From NCBI GenBank assembly GCA_930367205.1, contig OV884009.1, positions 79,257,189-79,321,188 on the forward strand: 64,000 nucleotides of DNA, read 5' to 3'. Origin of the DNA: Acanthosoma haemorrhoidale (Eukaryota; Arthropoda; Insecta; Hemiptera; Acanthosomatidae). The first letter of the stretch is position 1. Each line of letters begins with the position of its first letter. The translations under genes and the position numbers were made by a program. Below are positions 1-12,588 of the stretch, piece by piece. The notes under the pieces were generated by a model. The model saw nothing but the letters and a program-made list of their open reading frames with translations, did no database searches and was not told the DNA's origin.

Positions 1-3000
1 ATTTATTTATACCATTTCTGGTTTAAAAAACTGAAAAAAACATCTACATAGAAAAAATATATTAATATAAACTTGTCCTTGACAGTTGCTTATTATTTTA
101 GTTATTTTCGGACTAAGCTGTTGCTTATAGAATTATATTTTAACAAATTTTGATGTCGAAGTAACCAATACAAAGAAAAAAGTACAGACAAACACCCTAA
201 ATTATTGTTCATCTTTGAATGTATTCTTAATCGTGGCAGAGATAAAACTACTTCAAGTTATCTAGTTCAATAATAAGATTTACTGAATATAATAAGAAAT
301 ACATGTATTTACTATTAAATTATTAAACACTGAATATGCTCGATATTGAGTATGCAGCTCACAGATATGCAAAAGAGTGGGCCATGACAGGGACTGGTAG
401 AGGGTGATGCGCTCTTCAGTGGTCAATCTTTTTTTCTAAAATACATATGTGTACTCGAAAATTCTTGCTCTTCCCTTTATAAACATTGAATATTTGGTGA
501 TTAAAAAAAACAAAAAAAAAACACGCGAAATAGTGTGACCTAAACTTTGACGTCGATTAGTGAGGATTCCTCTAATTTCAAAAAAAAAAAAAAAATATAT
601 ATATATACGAGTGAAATTTGAGACTAATATTACTGGTGACAAATTATTGGTTCTATATTTTGACGACTGTAAGACTCTACTTCTTCAGGGTTTTATTTAT
701 TTAATTTTTTTTTAAATCGAAAATGCACATAATTTTCTGAATAAGAAAATTGCTCTTGACGGAAATTATTTGAGAGGAAAAACTGGAAAATAACATCTCA
801 AAAAGACAACAGTCAGTGGCTAGTGGCTTTTTATAGTTTTCTGTTAAGGTAATTGCTTAGCCCGAAGAGAGTTCTACGTCAGTGGTTGTAAAATTTATAC
901 TTTTTTATTAGTATTTAATGAGTTAATTTTTTTCTGCACATTGTAAATATAAAGATACTATTATTGTTATTTTGATCCGTGTTTGTAAAAATATAAAATT
1001 GGCACATTTAGAAAATAGAGATAAAAGGGAAGAGTTAAAGGTTTTTTTAATGGCGGAACTAAGGGCGTTGAAAATATTGATATTATTGTCTTCATTTTCC
1101 GCAGCGATATTGCCACCTTGTTGGTGACACCAATGTTCGTTTCTCTTTATAATTTTTTTTTTATTAGCAAGCAGTTTCAACAGCCCATGTCTGTCATCCT
1201 CAAGATATTGCAATTATACAACAAAGAAAAGCATTAAAAACCTCAAAATTTAAAACATAATTTTTTTTTTAATTGAAAAACTTATGAAGAGAAGCGAACA
1301 TCTTATTTAAAACCTACAGTACACCGTATCTTCCAATCTATAAGTATATGTTATTATAGTTTAAAGGAAGAACAAAATAGCACCTACCGAACGTCGGAAA
1401 AAAACCCAAAACAAGATACGAAGAAGAGTTTAAATTAAGTGTATATACACCATCTTGTATTTTTCTCAGTGTTACGTTCATAATAAAAGGGTATATGCCA
1501 AACAACATTAAATACAACAAAAATCCTTTCTTGTTTCTCAAACTTTTGAGATGTACCGAGTCTCAGCGATGGAGCTATTTAAGATTTAAATTTTTGATCT
1601 CTCCTCATGGTCAAGAAGACATTGAAGAAGTGCAATCCAAAAGTAAATTTAAGGATATTAAGAGGTAAACAAAAGAAATATGTTGTTCTGTAATCAATGT
1701 TCAATGGCTTTAATAAATTTTCGGTCGGAAAAAACAGAACAGTTTTCCCCCGTAAATTTGATTAAGATTTAAGAAACATGGAAGGACATGTTAGACATGT
1801 ACAAACTGGCATGTATTACTTTGTAAACAAATCAATGATATGTAGATACAACCTCGAGCATTAAACTTAAAACAGATATTGAAACCCTGTACTTTTCATA
1901 TAAGAGGAGTGCATGAATGAGCTTATTTTCAAACGGGTAATAATAAAAAACAAATGGCGGGCATTCGTTCAAAATGGTTCATTCATTCATCCACAATGTT
2001 TTATATTTAATTTGGCACGAGCATATATACACTGGCTATCAAAAGTTTAAGACCACCCTAATCCTTTATCCTTTTGTCCACAATAATCCTTCGTAGGTTA
2101 ATTGCTAAATAATATTTTTCAATTTGATTCAGTAATGATTTTATCTTTTTCTCATTATTATTGTGTGGTCATGATGGTATAATATTTGAAAACATATTTT
2201 CTTGAACTACAACAAAAATGAATGAGAAACTTGATTAAAACCCCGTTTTTGATAATCTCTTAGTAACACAGTATAAACAAATTGTTTTTGTTTATTCAGT
2301 TCAACTTTGACTAATATGTACGCTCCTTTAGTTTTTCAAATTATTTACTTTACTCTTATTGCTCGAGAGTTAATAAAGTTCAGTCAATATTTGGGGCTTT
2401 TAAAGGATCTTGCTATTCCTTCTGGACTTTAAATGACAAATTACATCATACAGAAAGACAACGATCCCAAACACACTTTCAAGTTGTCTCCCGCTGTGGA
2501 AAGAACTCGATAGACAAGTGAACATGGCACAACTTCTCAAAAACATATGGAGATTCTTCAAAATTGATGGTACAGCATGTGATTCGGAAAATTAAACAAG
2601 ATGCCAAGAGTTGTCAACGGAGAAAAAGTTTAAATGAAAATTCTAGAATTTTTCTTTACATTATAATAACGAAAATCATCGCGAATAATACTTAACTGCT
2701 GTGTATTGTGTTTTATATCTGAAAGAAATTATAATAAAAATGTTTAGCTTAAAAATCTTTTGTTCTGTTATAATTTATCCAGTGGTATTAAACTTTTGAC
2801 AGGGAGTGTATACTAGTTTTATTGAATACATTTTTAATGTATTTACAAATTTATATTCATTCGTAAGTAGCTAAGGTCCAGTTTGATCGAAGCCTAGGCT
2901 TTAGGGGAAAAAATCACCTTCAGTGCTGATTCTAATTATGACGTCACTCAGCCCTCTCCACCTTCACTTGTTCACTTTTCAGTAATATTACTCAATCAAT

Positions 3001-4274
3001 GCTGCTTAAAAATCTGAATATCACCAGAAACATCAGCAGTAAAAATAAGCATTTTTAATTTCAAAACTTGTTTGAGAATGAATATATCTTCTGGTGGGAT
3101 TGAAATTTCAGTGTTACAATTGACTAAAATTAAATCTTAGAAAAAAAAGTTCACTTTAGCCATTTGAACGTTTATATTAGTCTGGTTAAACGTCATCGAG
3201 AATTTTTAACTCCTATCACCTGATTATATTTCAGGAGCATGAAAATTTCAACGTTTGTAGAATTTTGAGTCAAAACAACTAATAAAAAAAATATGTTATT
3301 AGACAATCGAAAATGCATCAGATGTTGACTTTTGAAATCAGGAAAACCACTACTACTGTATGACAAATGAAATGATATTTTGTACACTCAGTCATTTTAA
3401 TACACCCAGATCAAGAAACAATGTTTTCCGGGTTTAAAACAACAATTAGCTCAACAGGAAAAGTAATATAGTATTTAAACTCAAGGAGACATTACATTTT
3501 ATTATTGTATCGATATTTTGGAAATATGTTTATTTATTTTGCTGTTTTATGGCAAGTTGAAAAGCAGATTAAACATTTTTACAAGGATTTTATTGACAAA
3601 CAAGCTGTCGGGTTTACAAATTAAAAAAATATAAACTAACCTTCACCTTCTGTCATGATATTTTTTCTGGCCAGAACACTATTCCAACAAAAATGTTTGC
3701 TAATATTCTAATTAATTTTTTTGTATAATCGCCGCTAGATTGGCGAGTAAGCTGTAGACTTTTGTGCAGATTGAAAACATCACTTGTATGCCAAAAAACA
3801 GCTATCTATACTTGATTGTTTTCCAAGTGGCCTAGTGAGATACGCCCGATTCTTATTAGCAATATAGTTATTATTTTTAAGAGTAACGCCCAAAAAGACA
3901 CAAATGAATGTTAATACTTATACTGCGTGAGAATGAGTGAATGAGTTGAAGTCTCTCCCTGCTAGCTTTTTTTCAAAACTAATTTCACGCAATATAAATA
4001 TCATATAATTATTACAATTTATAAATTATTGTCCAGAGTATGAGGTCTATTCCTTCGAAGAAGTATACGTTAGATTTGTGATTTGCTAACACAACGTAGG
4101 AGGTTAGTCTTGAGTATTACGAAACCAGTGGCCGTCACTTAAACCATAGAGTTGGCTTATCACATTTGAACAGAGCACATCGGTTGTGCAGTCGAAAGGG
4201 AGCGGAACACTTGTACAATTACAATCGTTGTATAATGGATAGATTGTGACAATTGTTAATATGAGAGAGCTCAC
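1..4274 (-). other. Intron 1 of the arrestin-domain gene, no coding sequence seen
   Basis: AT-rich DNA with homopolymer A/T runs. The only recognisable content is the Tc1-like relic at 2030-2808. Short open frames here lack splice context and look like chance. Confidence 0.6.
2030..2808 (+). mobile_element. Tc1-like transposon relic with TIRs
   Basis: The left end CACTGGCTATCAAAAGTTTA and the inverted right end CACTCCCTGTCAAAAGTTTA are imperfect terminal inverted repeats, each flanked by TA, the Tc1/mariner target duplication. Between them, around 2448-2490, a broken frame reads QKDNDPKHTF, the second catalytic Asp block of Tc1 transposases, followed by stops and frameshifts. At 779 bp it is roughly half of an autonomous element and cannot encode transposase. 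Confidence 0.85.
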
Positions 4275-4395
4275 CGAGAGCTGGGGTGTCATCTTTGAGC
4301 TCTACGAGGACCCTGCCACTGAGGAACTGTCCTGGGAAGTAGAGGAGGCTGCTGTTGTCGAAGAGGATGAGGAACTTGACCAGCTTGCGGGACAT
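4275..4395 (-). CDS. Arrestin domain-containing protein, first coding exon (partial)
   Basis: The exon begins MSRKLVKFLILFDN and continues with YFPGQFLSGRVLVELKDD, the first two strands of an arrestin-N domain, including the PGQ.xSGxVxVEL signature of the ARRDC/alpha-arrestin family. These proteins adapt ubiquitin ligases to membrane cargo for endocytosis. The donor CTCG|GTGAGCT follows TPALG. No later arrestin exon is visible to the left, so intron 1 exceeds 4.2 kb and the gene runs out of the window. Plus-strand open frames over the same bases are shadows. Confidence 0.85.
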
Positions 4396-4660
4396 GGCAC
4401 CCGGGCGGCCAACAGTACAAAACTCCTTATAAGACACTGCTCACTCCTCGCCCCCCACCACTTCACTTTCCCTCGAGGTCCTTCCTTCCATACTTACGTC
4501 ACCTTCTCACCTTACCCCCACCACCTCCCAGGTGAGGTCTCTTGCCGACGGATAACCATTGTTGTGTTTTCGGTCTGAGGATCCCGATGCCCGGCCTGTC
4601 TCCACCTCATGATTCCCGAGTCAACAATTTGAACCCAAGAAGATCCCCCAATGAAGGATT
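4396..4660 (-). promoter_or_regulatory. GC-richer 5' flank of the arrestin-domain gene
   Basis: The 250 bases upstream of the ATG are much richer in G, C and CpG than the surrounding 70% A+T DNA and carry C-rich tracts. This fits a 5' UTR plus core promoter. No TATA box or start site can be placed from sequence alone. Confidence 0.4.
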
Positions 4661-5285
4661 TCGTTACGACTGTGGCTTTATGATTACTTTTTGTAATCAC
4701 GGTAAAACTACGGGCAGGTATCGCAGTAAACATACAAAAATAGTAAGGCATTACAGAATAATAAGTAGCTTCACCTCGTACTCATTATATAAATATATAA
4801 GCTAAATGCCAATGGCCCTCAAAGGCACATTAAAAATCGCCTCAATTTAATTGCAAGGAGCTGTCATCTGCAAAGTTACAGAGATATTGTACGCGTACGG
4901 TTGTAATAAGTCACCCGCCTAGTCGAAATGTATTACTGAACTTGGGGAAACTGAATCACAATAGCCAAGTGACGGAGCTCCACGTACAAATTGAAACATT
5001 TCACCGTACTTTATTTTTTTCTGACGACCAAGAAGTTTTGAGGCAGTTATCCGACGATGTTACTGCTATACACACAATCAGCATGGACTAGAAATAAATC
5101 AATCCAAGACCGTTGTTATTTATTGCGTCCCCTTGGAAGGAAAAGTCTCTCAAGATTAATGACATCGAGAATGATATCATTTTGAGTAACTCGTCAAAAC
5201 CTCAAACTTCACTTAAGAGTGACGGATACCATCACTCCAGGTGTGTATCTGAATTAGGATACACTGATTGTACAATAGGTTTGTT

Positions 5286-5393
5286 CCAACACGGGTCCAA
5301 ACTATCATCAAACTTGCGGGAACATGCGCAGTACAGTTGTGTCGTTCCAAAATGCTCGAAACCAAACCTAAAACTGTCAGACATCTGTTCCAA
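5286..5393 (+). repeat. Dispersed repeat unit A (pair with 5692-5804)
   Basis: About 110 bp, beginning CCAACACGGGTCCAAACTAT and ending GTCAGACATCTGTTCCAA, resembles the unit 400 bp downstream in the same orientation, with many substitutions and a small indel. Confidence 0.7.
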
Positions 5394-5691
5394 GACGCTC
5401 AAAAACTAGTTCATGATTGTCAAAACAATCCAAGAATTGGAGTAAGGACTAAGAATCAGAGACATGCGCATTCTCCACTAGCCGTAAAAAGGTAGGTTAT
5501 AAATATCGTTAAAATTAATTTATGTAACTCTTCACTAAAATTACAAATTATGTATCGTCAAATGAATAGACACTAAGTTTTATTTTGTCTTTAATAATTG
5601 ATTATTTACTTTAAGATTGTTAATCTTTGATTTTATTAGTAAAGTTTAATTTTAATTTTTTCAATTTATAAATTAATTTTTTAGTCTGTGC

Positions 5692-5804
5692 CCAACACGA
5701 GTCCAAATTATCATTAAACTGGTGGGAACATGTGGCGTATAGTTTTATTGTGCCGTTCCAACTCACCCGAAACCAAAACTCCCTGTCAGACATCTGTTCC
5801 AATC
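5692..5804 (+). repeat. Dispersed repeat unit B (pair with 5286-5393)
   Basis: Second diverged copy of the direct repeat, sharing the GGGAACATG core, the CGTTCCAA block and the ending CTGTCAGACATCTGTTCCAA. The intervening DNA is AT-rich and unrelated. Confidence 0.7.
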
Positions 5805-6982
5805 ATGGTTTATTAGTTAATAAATTTTAAAGATGTATTCTACAACAACTAGAAATATGCTGATTAGTAGTTGGTCAAAACACAAATACCTCCAGTACTA
5901 TACCCAAATTAGCTTTATTAGCTGTAGGAGTTTGTATTGTGAATTATGGTACAATTTTACGAAATCTACGCGTAACGAGAATGAGTGTTGACACTTGCTT
6001 ATTTACTGATCGAAATTAACCTGCGAAAATAATATTTTAAATCTCATTAAAATGTCGAGTTTAGACTCCGTTCCACCGAGAAAGCTTTGACGTTTGAGGA
6101 AACTAATATTCCGCCCGAGTAGTAGCTTAAATGATATATTTTCTTTGTCATTTGTCTCGCACTTAATTGATATTCAGCTGAAAAGGTGCTTGGAATTGAT
6201 ATTAACATAAATGTTTATTCATAGTCATGGTTATACATATAAATATGACAGTGATTCAAACCCATTTACTTAGAACCAGGTCCATAAATAAATATATAAA
6301 TAAATAGCCGAAATGCACGTTGTAAAATATTTACCGAAACATATTTATGTCGGCTGGAACCACATTAAATTCGCGATTCCTAATATTGGATCCCAAAAGT
6401 TCTTGACGCGTTAGTGAAAACTCAATATTGAGAGACGACATCAATCACTAAATAAATTAAAAAAATATCAAAAACTCTAACATTTTAATTATTTAAAAGG
6501 TTTAACTGACAGGTTCAATGAAGAAAAATGAGCTTCGAGCAGGTAGATACCTAGTAATAATTATAATTAAACTTTAATTAAAAAAGGATCTATCTACCTA
6601 CACTTTTCTTTTAACTACACGATGGCTGATAAAACAAGCATTTCTGTCTTCGTTGAGCTTAGATTGCTTCATTACTAAGTAATGATTTTTCCTTCACTAG
6701 AGTTTTGACGTGTTCGTACTAGTTATCAATTTACTACCGCACAATAACATTTAAATCGTGTAAAAAAAACGTGAAAAAAAATCTACTCTGGATTTGGGAG
6801 GCATGGCTTTTTATAAAAGAGTGTGTTTGAACGAAATGCACTATGAGCTACAACACTTGAAATCTCTCTTGTCATTATGGTTCAATTACAATAATGAATT
6901 TCGTACGTGAAAAGGTGTCTGTCAACAGTCATAGGAATTAAACCAGCGAGAAAAGAGAGCTATCGATAGACAAAAGTACATA

Positions 6983-7828
6983 AAGGGTGTCCCAGAATTA
7001 ACGCATGATTTGAATTTGCCGCCATTTGTGCAGTAAACTGGAAACCCTAAAAAAAAACAATTTGACAGCTGACAGTTTAGGGTTAGTAAAAATGGAGCGT
7101 TACATGATAGAACAAGGTGTCTTTATTGCTGAACATTATCTCAAAAATAATGAAAGTTTAGCGGCCGCAGTTCGAAAATTTCCTACAAGATATGGTCAGA
7201 ATAGTGTTTTGACTTCATCAACTGTGAAGAGATTAATTGAAAAATTTAGGGAGACTGGATCAGTTGGAGACACTAAACACACTGGTCGTCCAAAAACAAG
7301 CCGTTCAAATGTCAATATCGAAGCAGTGCGTGAGTGTTGTTGAACATTAATTCGGCGTCGTAGACAAGAATTGTGACATGATAACACAGTTCTTTGTGCC
7401 GAAATTGGATGATATTGATGTGGCCAATATGTGGTTTCAACAAAATGGTGCCACATGTCATACAGCCCATGAAACAATTCAAATACAGCATGAGACATTT
7501 CCATGTCGTTTACTCTCTCTTTTCCGTGATCAGAATTGGCCCCTAAGATCGTGTGATTTAACACCTTTAGATTTATTTTTATGGGGTTATTAGAAGTCAA
7601 AGGTGTATGTCAACAAGCCCACATTCACCCGTGCATTAAAAGAGGAAATTCAATCACATTTATGCTAAATGGTCATGGAAAATTTCGACAAAAGAGTGCG
7701 TACATGCCAGCAAAGTCGTGGAGGCCATTTGCCCTCTACTTTATAATTCATTAAAAAAATAACAACTAAAATACTCAAAACTGTGTTTCTATTTAAATCA
7801 AATCTTGTGTTAATTCTGGGACGCCCTA
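6983..7828 (+). mobile_element. Internally deleted mariner/IS630-type transposon
   Basis: Ends AAGGGTGTCCCAGAATTAAC and, inverted, TAGGGCGTCCCAGAATTAAC are TIRs, flanked by TA at 6981-6982 and 7829-7830. Length is 846 bp against about 1.3 kb for full-length relatives. The remaining coding parts are the N-terminal helix-turn-helix and the C-terminal catalytic end; the middle is missing. Confidence 0.9.
7092..7733 (+). pseudogene. Mariner-like transposase remnant
   Basis: The first piece, 7092-7343, starts MERYMIEQGVFIAEHY and carries a DNA-binding helix-turn-helix ending SVGDTKHTGRPKTS. It stops and resumes at 7378 with VANMWFQQNGATCHTAHET, the second catalytic block, where the expected Asp of QQDGA is Asn. 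The third block SCDLTPLD is present. TAG replaces a codon after LWGY, then KSKVYVNKPTFTRALKEEIQ and a Gly-Gly-His tail follow to about 7733. Deletion of the first catalytic block, the Asp-to-Asn change and several stops make it inactive. Confidence 0.88.
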
Positions 7829-7830
7829 TA

Positions 7831-10800
7831 TATATAGCACTGTCTACTGTCAATATATCGATAACAGTATCGACTATCGCCCCCCCCCTAACTGCTGTCG
7901 AGCCCAGAGATAGACGGACAATAGCGGTTAAATCTGCGAGGCTGTATGCTTGTACACATAGACTTGAGACGGTTTCATATTCAAGCTACTTTATAAACAT
8001 TTTGGGTCATGGATTGTATGACTGGAGTGTCCGGTGTTTTTTAATCCTAGTCTACGTCGAGGACCTTTTGTGGGAGAGGGAAGTCTGTAGGTGGTTCCAA
8101 GGAGGCCCACGAAGATAGATGTGAAATAATTTACATTTTTTCTTCTTCATTTTTTTTTTATTGCAATATGTACATTTCGACTGAGGTAACTAATATTTAA
8201 TAAATTCTTTATAAAAACATGCGATGTTCGTTTGAGTAAGGGGGGGAGAGACTAAGAAGATTAGCCTCACATAATTGTTAGGCTAATGTAGGTTTCTTTT
8301 GCAATTTTTGATGATTTGTCGACACGAAGAGGTCACATTTAAATCGGTACAGGAATCGCATTATTTTTGTCTGTCTGTCTGTTGCGAGATAGCGGCCTAG
8401 TTCACACGACGCGTGCCTTAACGAGTCTTAGGTGCTCGGAATGCATACTTCAAGACGTCCCTTTTTCACTTGCGTTTGTTTCCTTGGTTCCAAATGCACA
8501 AATTTTATGAATTGGACAGTGACCAATGTAGCATGTGCCACAGCAGCTTATTCGAGTGGTGAATTTTCGAACAAAAAAACGTTGAAACACAGAAGGCGTT
8601 GGTTAATGGTATCATTGAATAAAATTCTGAAACGTTAATTATAATATACGTAAATATGACGCTGAAATGTGTAAAATTTTAATTAGGCAGTTTAAACAAA
8701 CTTCAGGCAAACTAAGTCCCATTTGTTTGTGTGCGCATACAATGCTAATGTCATTGCTGAGTGACGTAAAAAGAGAACCCTCCGGAAGATTTCAATACTT
8801 TTTCAAGTCACCAACTGATTTTGAATATTTATTGAATAGAATCGGTTAATTTATAGTGAGACGTAATACCAATGTCAGGGTTCTTTAACAACTCAAACAG
8901 GCTGTCCGCCAAAGAAGCACAAGCCTTTGACGTCGAAAGCATTAAGCGACATTCCAAGGGAAAAAACAAGCCCCCCCCCCGAATCACCTCGTCCAAGAGC
9001 GCGAGATCCACAGACGCTCAGGAAATGGTTGGAAAAACTGGCCATTGCCAGGACTTCAACTGTCACTTATTTATAGCAGGTCACCAGGTCACGAGGCCAC
9101 TGCCGTTTTAGTCTCCGAGGAGGATTATAGGGATGAGTGGCACAGTGTAATGACTGTGCTAGGGGATTAGGATTAGGGTGGTTGGATAGGTTACTATGGA
9201 ATTTTATGAACTTGGAAGGGATGACTTCAAGAATGTAGGGTATATTAAGATCATTCTAAAGGGTTTACATTTTTATTAACGCCATGGGGAAAAGTATTTT
9301 ATTATTAGTATTACTGAGATGCTTGAAATTGGTTTATTCATCAATTAATACCGTTAGATTATATAATTTACGAATTTAACATTCGATTTGGTGGACAGAT
9401 CAATAATGGAACCAATCAATAATACTTTAATATAAAAATATGCATAATATCCTTCAATTTCAATATTCTAACGAATATTCTAACAATATAACACGCTTAA
9501 ATGAGACACCTTTATTTTAAATTATTTTTAAAAAAGTCTAGGAGTCATTGTTTAAGTTTTCATTTTAATTTCCTATTCTAATTATTTAATTATAAGATAC
9601 TTGATAATGGTTGTGTAGCCTTGGGATCGCTTGTATCAGTATAAAATATATTCTGGATAGATCAGAAAGAAGTGCACATTTATCAACCCTTTTTTGAAGT
9701 AGAAATTTGAGTTTTTGCATGGAAGTCTCACTTGATGCCCCGATGAGGCACAGACAAACCGACGTTATAAAAATTAGCTAAGGTCAATTATGAACCAATT
9801 AGCAGCGTTTGCAAAATAAATACTTTCACATTTAGCAAGGTACTCAATTAAAGATCTCGCCGTCCTGATTATGTTATGTCATGATTATGTAAATATGTTA
9901 TATTTTTGGGGGCTTTAGCAGAATATTGTAATTAAAACTTTCCATAAAATCATACTCGCAACCTGGACGAAACCTTGGATTGTGTGATTTTGGAATTTTC
10001 ACGGGCGCAACCTTGTGGAGACATACAGGCAAACCAATGACGATTAACATTTACTTGCTTAAGAGTAAAACATTTCAGCTCGACAATAAATAAATAGTAT
10101 AGCAATACTACTGATCATCCGCTTTTCGTGCGAGCTTAATCATCTGACTGCTCATGTCCGTTCATGCGGGCCAAGAGACTATCACAAATCCCTACCTGGA
10201 AGCAATATTTTAAATAATCAACCCATAAATTGTATCAATCGAAGTGAACCTGAGGTTTTATCAGTAGTCCATGTTTTGGAAGGAGCTGTGGTACCAAAAG
10301 TATTGATTTATTTGTACGGCGGTAATGCTAGCCTGTTTTAAATTTAAATCACCAAGTTTATTAATATTAGCTGTGTCAGGATTCGGAAGACAAGGTGACA
10401 AAGACGGGACAATGACTAACAAAAGTGATGTAACATGGAGTAATATTATCACACAAATAAGATCAAAGCTTTTTGCGTGTTTTCTCTTCTGAGACAGATT
10501 GAATAGGCAACATCCATCACTAGGCGTGCGCATGATAGGACTTGATGGATAGCTTTGAGGGGGGGGGGTTAGGCCTAGGTTTAGACTTAGGAGTAGTTAA
10601 AGTAATTCATCCATTAATCCCGAAGTCTATGGAGAGAAACGCGAAACCTCCTACGACACTAGACCGTGTCATGGCCAATGCGAGTATTGCCATGCCATAT
10701 TCAGCCTACGGCATTACGGACCCTATTCTTACCTGACTAACGCTCAACACGAAAGCGAATTATAAACAGTACTTGACTCTCCTTTACCACTGTCGATTCC

Positions 10801-11261
10801 TCTAAAAGCTTTCAGTCCTTCATGAAATAAAACGGGAGCCGGAAACGAAACCACCTGGTTATGATTTTCTGGACTACAATCTATCCACTGATGCTGATGA
10901 GTATGGACAGATTCATCATTTGCCACGAAAAGCCCTTGTGGACTTAACTTCTCTCTATAACCCTGCCTCACTCACACTTTCCTATTCAATTTAAATTCTC
11001 CCATATCAGAATGATTAAAACCTAGTAAACCTTCACACTTACCTTCTTCATAGATAACTATCAGCCTTCTTTCCACTCTATCTAAAAGGTTGTAAAACCT
11101 CATATATAAAGTATTCTCCATCTTTTCCAACAACAAAATTCACCTCCATACCATCAATTCGTATTCCACTCACTTCACTTAACCACCCACTAACTGCACG
11201 GAGTTTTTGACTGTGTAGCTTCTTCTTTCGAGAAGCTCTACGTGACCAGCATTTCTTCACA
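7831..11261. other. Repeat-rich stretch without a supportable gene
   Basis: It holds C/G homopolymer runs near 7880, 8970 and 10560, one copy of the TATCAAATTAAA repeat family near 9838, and several 60-110 codon open frames with no recognisable domain or splice context. Base composition alternates between AT-rich and more balanced patches, typical of old transposon debris. Confidence 0.45.
9838..9930 (+). repeat. TATCAAATTAAA-family dispersed repeat
   Basis: AGGTACTCAATTAAAGATCT followed by CCTGATTATGTT and GGCTTTAGCA, a diverged copy of the family consensus, preceded by AATAAATACTTTC as in the 53.5-kb copy. Confidence 0.5.
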
Positions 11262-11560
11262 GAACAGGCTTTTGACTGAGTTGGGCATGCAGAACTTCTC
11301 TTCAAACTACGACCGATATTTCCACATACTTACTTAGTGATGCTGAAATCTTACTTGGATAACCAGTTTTTTACAGTAAGTGAAAATTCAGTGACCTTCT
11401 CATTAAGGCTTACCAAAGCAGGGGTCCCTCAAGGATGAATACTCGCTCCATTACGTTACATTATCTTTATCTCTGACATACACACAACGCCTGATACAAT
11501 TACGTCAATTCACACAGACGATACAGCAATACTCGCAACAGGCGCCTACAAACAGTTAAA
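11262..11560 (+). pseudogene. Jockey-type reverse transcriptase scrap
   Basis: In one frame with two stops the DNA reads EQAFD then VGHAELLFKLRP, MLKSYLDNQFFTV, TKAGVPQG and ILAPL, then TDDTAILAT. These are RT motifs in order, from the QAFD(R)VWH block to the (A)DDTA catalytic block, with stops replacing an Arg and a Ser codon. The fragment lacks endonuclease and thumb. It resembles the better preserved copy at 17 kb. Confidence 0.85.
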
Positions 11561-12009
11561 ATTATTTAGATATACATATTTACATACACGTTCGACTAAC
11601 ATTATATTACAATTGTTGTGGTCTATTGATCGCTGCTAACATTTATGCAAGAAAAAAAACAACAAAAAAAAACAACAACATATAATATAAAATGACTTAC
11701 AATAACAAGTGGTAACTTTAGGTCATAATATAATACATAAAAATATTATAGCGTATATTTCGAAACAAACTTAAAAAAAAAAAATTTATATTTTATCAGT
11801 CATGTTTATTTTATATTTACCGTCGCGCTACCGAACTTCTCGTGCAGAGGTATGGTGGTGGAGTGTCGATTTGTCTTGAGTTGCCTTTCGCATCTTTGTT
11901 GTTGTATCATCTCCCGGGTGTCACGGGTCGTCTCTATGCAGTGAGTAGTTCCCCCGGGGTTCCGTGTGTCCTGTCGTAGTCGATTAGCAGGCGTCCGGGC
12001 AGGTTCGAG

Positions 12010-12338
12010 CTAGTGGATGAACTCGAGGCACTTCGAAGAGATGATAGTCGTTTTAAGGTCGTTAACCAGCCATTTTTAGAATGCGACAGCTACGGTTGTA
12101 GCTTCTATGTCGCCGAGGTTCGACGGCTCTGGCCATCTAAAGGTCGGTCGATCTTAGTGAGTTCATATCGCATCCTCTTAGGCGGTGGTAACGGTCCCAT
12201 GAAGTCCAAGTGGATGTATTGTCTCTTCCTGCGTTGGCGAATTGTTCTTGAGGAGTCATCGGATGTGTTGCTTCGTGAAGTGGTTAAGATTATATTTACT
12301 CGGATTTCTAAAAATACTTGTCGGCTATTTAATTGCAC
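12010..12338 (-). pseudogene. Integrase fragment of the minus-strand LTR element
   Basis: YIHLDFMGPLPPPKRMRYEL is the first catalytic Asp block of retroviral-type integrases. After a frameshift, IEATTVAVAF and KWLVNDL match the following helix. The second Asp and the Glu are lost or outside the fragment. Confidence 0.8.
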
Positions 12339-12356
12339 AGTAACTCACAGGGAAAA

Positions 12357-12542
12357 TTATTTGCTACTCTTCAATGCACTGGGCCTGCCTCTATACTTAA
12401 ACCATGGCGTTGATTTTAATTTATTTTTGTGTGCTAGTATAGGGTCTTCTTCGTGAAACTCTGGCAGTTTGCACGTCCGAGAAATGGCGTGTACGGTTGC
12501 ACAGTATGCTTCGTCGGACAGGGCTGGTGGGTCGGCCATCAT
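12357..12542 (-). pseudogene. gag N-terminus of the minus-strand LTR element
   Basis: An ATG 27 nt after the primer-binding site opens a 61-codon frame, MMADPPALSDEAYCATVHAI and then CKLPEFHEEDP. The KLPEFxxEDP stretch recalls the start of many gypsy-type Gag proteins (LPxFWxxDPxxWF). The frame degenerates where the usual tryptophan-containing motif would follow. Confidence 0.6.
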
Positions 12543-12569
12543 AAGAAATGGTTTCTTCTATCTTCTCGA

Positions 12570-12588
12570 TCACGTCGGGGTCACCAGT
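12570..12588 (-). other. Primer-binding site of the minus-strand LTR element
   Basis: ACTGGTGACCCCGACGTGA immediately follows the LTR. TGGTGACCCCGACGTG is a widespread primer-binding sequence among insect Ty3/gypsy and related elements and is complementary to the 3' end of a cellular tRNA. Confidence 0.7.

Noticed and set aside
4246..4805. Plus-strand open frames over the arrestin exon and its flank
   Set aside because: They lie opposite the arrestin exon or in its GC-rich upstream region and show no domain. The minus-strand reading has the arrestin signature and a proper donor.
8872..9111. 79-codon plus-strand frame
   Set aside because: No domain, no splice context, contains a C homopolymer, and sits among transposon-like DNA.
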